From: Oscillospiraceae bacterium
GTDB taxonomy: Bacteria; Bacillota; Clostridia; Oscillospirales; Acutalibacteraceae
Direction: 5' to 3'
Assembly: GCA_015066165.1 (NCBI GenBank)
Contig: SVOX01000062.1
Location: 1 to 8,452 of the forward strand
Length of the DNA: 8,452 nt
Shown: one piece after another, positions 7,096 through 8,452 of the stretch
Position numbering within the stretch: position 1 is the stretch's first letter
Layout of the letters: each line of letters starts with the position of its first letter
Notes under the pieces: generated by a model
Told to the model about the DNA's origin: nothing
The model's database searches: none
What the model saw: only the letters and a program-made list of their open reading frames with translations
Made by a program: the position numbers and the translations under genes

Positions 7096-7807
7096 AATTG
7101 ACAAAGGTGTAATTCGTCATAGCAATCAAGACGCTTTTATAGCGGGACAAATTGCTAAAGATTTTACCTTTGGTATTGTTTGTGACGGTATGGGCGGTGC
7201 AAATGCTGGTAACGTTGCAAGTGAAATTGCTGTGAAAACCGTTAGTGAATATCTTTACAATTCGTACCGTGAAAATATGACTACCACCGAAATTGAACGT
7301 GTTATAAAAAACGCTATTCAAAGTGCAAATCTTCAAATTTTTGACCGTTCAACTAAAAACGATGCCTTAAAAGGAATGGGAACAACTATTGTTGTTGCTG
7401 TTGTTAAAAACAATGAAGTTGTTATAGCGCACGTTGGTGATAGCAGAATTTATCTTGTTAACAATCAATTAACTCAACTTACAAAAGACCATTCAATAGT
7501 TCAGTCTTTAATTGAATCAGGTAAAATTTCTGCCGAAGATGCTACCGTTCATCCAAGGAAAAATATTATTACCCGTGCTTTAGGTGTTGAGCAAGAAGTG
7601 GTTGTTGATACTGATTTTCTTGATATTTCACCAAATGAGAGTTTGCTTTTATGCACCGACGGACTTACTAACTTTGTTGCAAATGATAAAATTTTACAAA
7701 CGTTTACTCAAAATGATATTTCATCTGTTGCAGAAACATTAGTAAATCTTGCAAATGAAGGCGGCGGCGGTGACAACATTACTGTTGTTACACTTACTGC
7801 GCAATAA
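7079..7807 (+). CDS. prpC: PP2C-family Ser/Thr protein phosphatase (PrpC/Stp type)
   Basis: This 242-aa metal-dependent phosphatase most likely removes phosphates placed by the kinase encoded next door. PrpC of B. subtilis is about 254 aa, so it is full length. PPM-family motifs appear in order: RHSNQD (13-18) with the metal ligand Asp18; CDGMGG (35-40) with Asp36; GMGTT (99-103); HVGDSR (118-123); LTKDHS (134-139); TRALG (165-169); CTDGL (192-196) with Asp194; and GGDNITVV (230-237) with Asp232. Together these supply the manganese-binding aspartates expected of an active enzyme. There is no signal peptide or membrane segment, so it is cytosolic. It overlaps rlmN by 17 bases and precedes the kinase by 16, the usual paired arrangement that keeps kinase and phosphatase in step. 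The symbol follows Bacillus usage; stp is the name in other Gram-positives. Confidence 0.95.
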   Translation: MIIHSKIDKGVIRHSNQDAFIAGQIAKDFTFGIVCDGMGGANAGNVASEIAVKTVSEYLYNSYRENMTTTEIERVIKNAIQSANLQIFDRSTKNDALKGMGTTIVVAVVKNNEVVIAHVGDSRIYLVNNQLTQLTKDHSIVQSLIESGKISAEDATVHPRKNIITRALGVEQEVVVDTDFLDISPNESLLLCTDGLTNFVANDKILQTFTQNDISSVAETLVNLANEGGGGDNITVVTLTAQ

Positions 7808-7823
7808 GAAAGGACTGTTTTAA

Positions 7824-8452
7824 ATGGATAAATTTTTAGGAAAACGTATTGACGGAAGATATGAAATTAGAGAGATTATTGGCGTTGGCGGTATGGCCGT
7901 TGTTTACAAGGCGTACGATAACGTTGAAAACCGCTTGGTTGCTGTTAAAATTTTAAAAGAGGAATTCCTTTCAAACCAAGAGTTTTTGAGACGTTTCAAA
8001 AATGAATCTAAAGCGATTGCAATGCTTTCACATCCAAACATAGTTAACGTTTACGACGTTAGTTTTGGTGACCTTATTCAGTATATTGTAATGGAATATA
8101 TTGAAGGTATTACTTTAAAAGAATTTATTGAACGTGAAGGTAGTCTTCGTTGGAAAGACGCTGTTCATTTTACAATTCAAATTTTAAAAGGTCTTCAACA
8201 TGCTCACGATAAGGGTATTGTCCACCGTGACGTTAAACCGCAAAACATTATGGTTTTAGAAGACGGCACAATAAAAGTTACCGACTTTGGTATTGCACGT
8301 TTTGCACGTAACGACCAACGCACAATTACTGATAAGGCAATTGGCTCGGTTCATTATATCAGTCCTGAACAGGCAAGGGGAGAGAAAACCGACGAAAAAA
8401 CCGATATTTATTCTGTTGGTGTTATGCTTTATGAAATGCTAACGGGTAAACT
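7824..8452 (+). CDS. prkC: PrkC-type eukaryotic-like Ser/Thr protein kinase, 3'-truncated
   Basis: The first 209 codons of a Hanks-type kinase are visible, running off the window edge. All key catalytic features are present: glycine loop GVGGMAVVY (20-28), Lys42 in VAVK, alpha-C Glu61, HRDVKPQN (134-141) with Asp136, and DFG (154-156). The activation segment has Thr167 and Thr169, then GSVHYISPEQARG (174-186), very like PrkC and Stk1. Known family members continue with a transmembrane helix and extracellular PASTA repeats that sense muropeptides or lipid II; those parts, if present, lie beyond the window, so membership of the PASTA class is inferred from kinase-domain similarity and position. 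Start is ATG with AAAGGA (7809-7814) nine bases ahead. The gene follows the cognate phosphatase by 16 bases. In other Bacillota rsgA, rpe and a thiamine pyrophosphokinase gene usually come next. Confidence 0.93.
   Translation, partial: MDKFLGKRIDGRYEIREIIGVGGMAVVYKAYDNVENRLVAVKILKEEFLSNQEFLRRFKNESKAIAMLSHPNIVNVYDVSFGDLIQYIVMEYIEGITLKEFIEREGSLRWKDAVHFTIQILKGLQHAHDKGIVHRDVKPQNIMVLEDGTIKVTDFGIARFARNDQRTITDKAIGSVHYISPEQARGEKTDEKTDIYSVGVMLYEMLTGK

Larger units (their letters stand above)
1..8452 (+). other. Single co-directional housekeeping operon segment (remA to prkC)
   Basis: Ten genes run in one direction. Junctions are: remA/gmk overlap 8 bases, gmk/rpoZ overlap 14, rpoZ/priA gap 20-21, priA/def gap 11, def/fmt gap 1, fmt/rsmB gap 1, rsmB/rlmN gap 12, rlmN/prpC overlap 17, prpC/prkC gap 16. 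None of the gaps has room for a sigma-A promoter plus leader, and none contains a hairpin followed by a T-run. The operon promoter must therefore be upstream of remA or hidden in coding sequence, and the terminator downstream of prkC. Gene order matches the conserved Bacillota cluster except that coaBC is missing between rpoZ and priA. Confidence 0.8.

Noticed and set aside
6998..7336. A 112-codon open frame on the minus strand across the rlmN/prpC junction, and other minus-strand frames at 130-387, 1034-1249, 1846-2073, 3451-3633, 4386-4640 and 5601-5804
   Set aside because: Each lies opposite a clearly conserved gene, has no recognisable motif, and is expected by chance in AT-rich sequence with this codon usage.
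1..8452. A previously undescribed system, CRISPR array, mobile element, tRNA, riboswitch or terminator
   Set aside because: Practically every base belongs to a recognised housekeeping gene. No gap exceeds 21 bases, no tandem or inverted repeat stood out by eye, and no hairpin with a T-run was seen on either strand.

Overview
The window is a stretch of bacterial chromosome from a low-GC Gram-positive bacterium (Bacillota). It is most likely from class Clostridia, with an Oscillospirales/Ruminococcaceae-like flavour. The evidence is the AT-rich coding sequence (roughly one third GC by eye), strong AGGAGG-type ribosome binding sites, TTG start use, and above all the gene order. That order is the classic Bacillota housekeeping cluster known in Bacillus subtilis as ylzA(remA)-gmk-rpoZ-(coaBC)-priA-def-fmt-rsmB-rlmN-prpC-prkC. 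The family placement is inference from protein style, not from a search. The standard bacterial code fits throughout: every gene here ends in TAA or TAG and none needs TGA read as an amino acid.

Layout, all on the + strand: the 3' end of remA (1-174); gmk, guanylate kinase (167-781); rpoZ, RNA polymerase omega (768-947); priA, replication restart helicase (969-3380); def, peptide deformylase (3392-3838); fmt, Met-tRNA formyltransferase (3840-4766); rsmB, 16S rRNA m5C methyltransferase (4768-6030); rlmN, 23S rRNA/tRNA m2A radical SAM methyltransferase (6043-7095); a PrpC/Stp-type PP2C phosphatase (7079-7807); and the 5' end of a PrkC-type Ser/Thr kinase (7824 to the window edge). The largest gap is 21 bases and four junctions overlap or are separated by one base, so this reads as one transcription unit. 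I see no internal promoter, terminator, RNA gene, repeat, CRISPR array or mobile element.

The genes share the theme of information processing and its control. RemA is a DNA-binding regulator. Gmk makes GDP for GTP pools (and so (p)ppGpp). Omega belongs to RNA polymerase, and PriA restarts replication forks. Fmt puts the formyl group on initiator Met-tRNA and Def removes it from new proteins. RsmB and RlmN methylate ribosomal RNA. The phosphatase/kinase pair is the reversible Ser/Thr phosphorylation switch that in Bacillota responds to cell-wall signals.

This is an ordinary, well-known core region. I did not find an undescribed system. What is worth a second look is limited to single-residue departures from textbook motifs (PriA DEEQ, RsmB LC for PC, RemA RK for RR, Fmt NGH) and the absence of coaBC from its usual place between rpoZ and priA.
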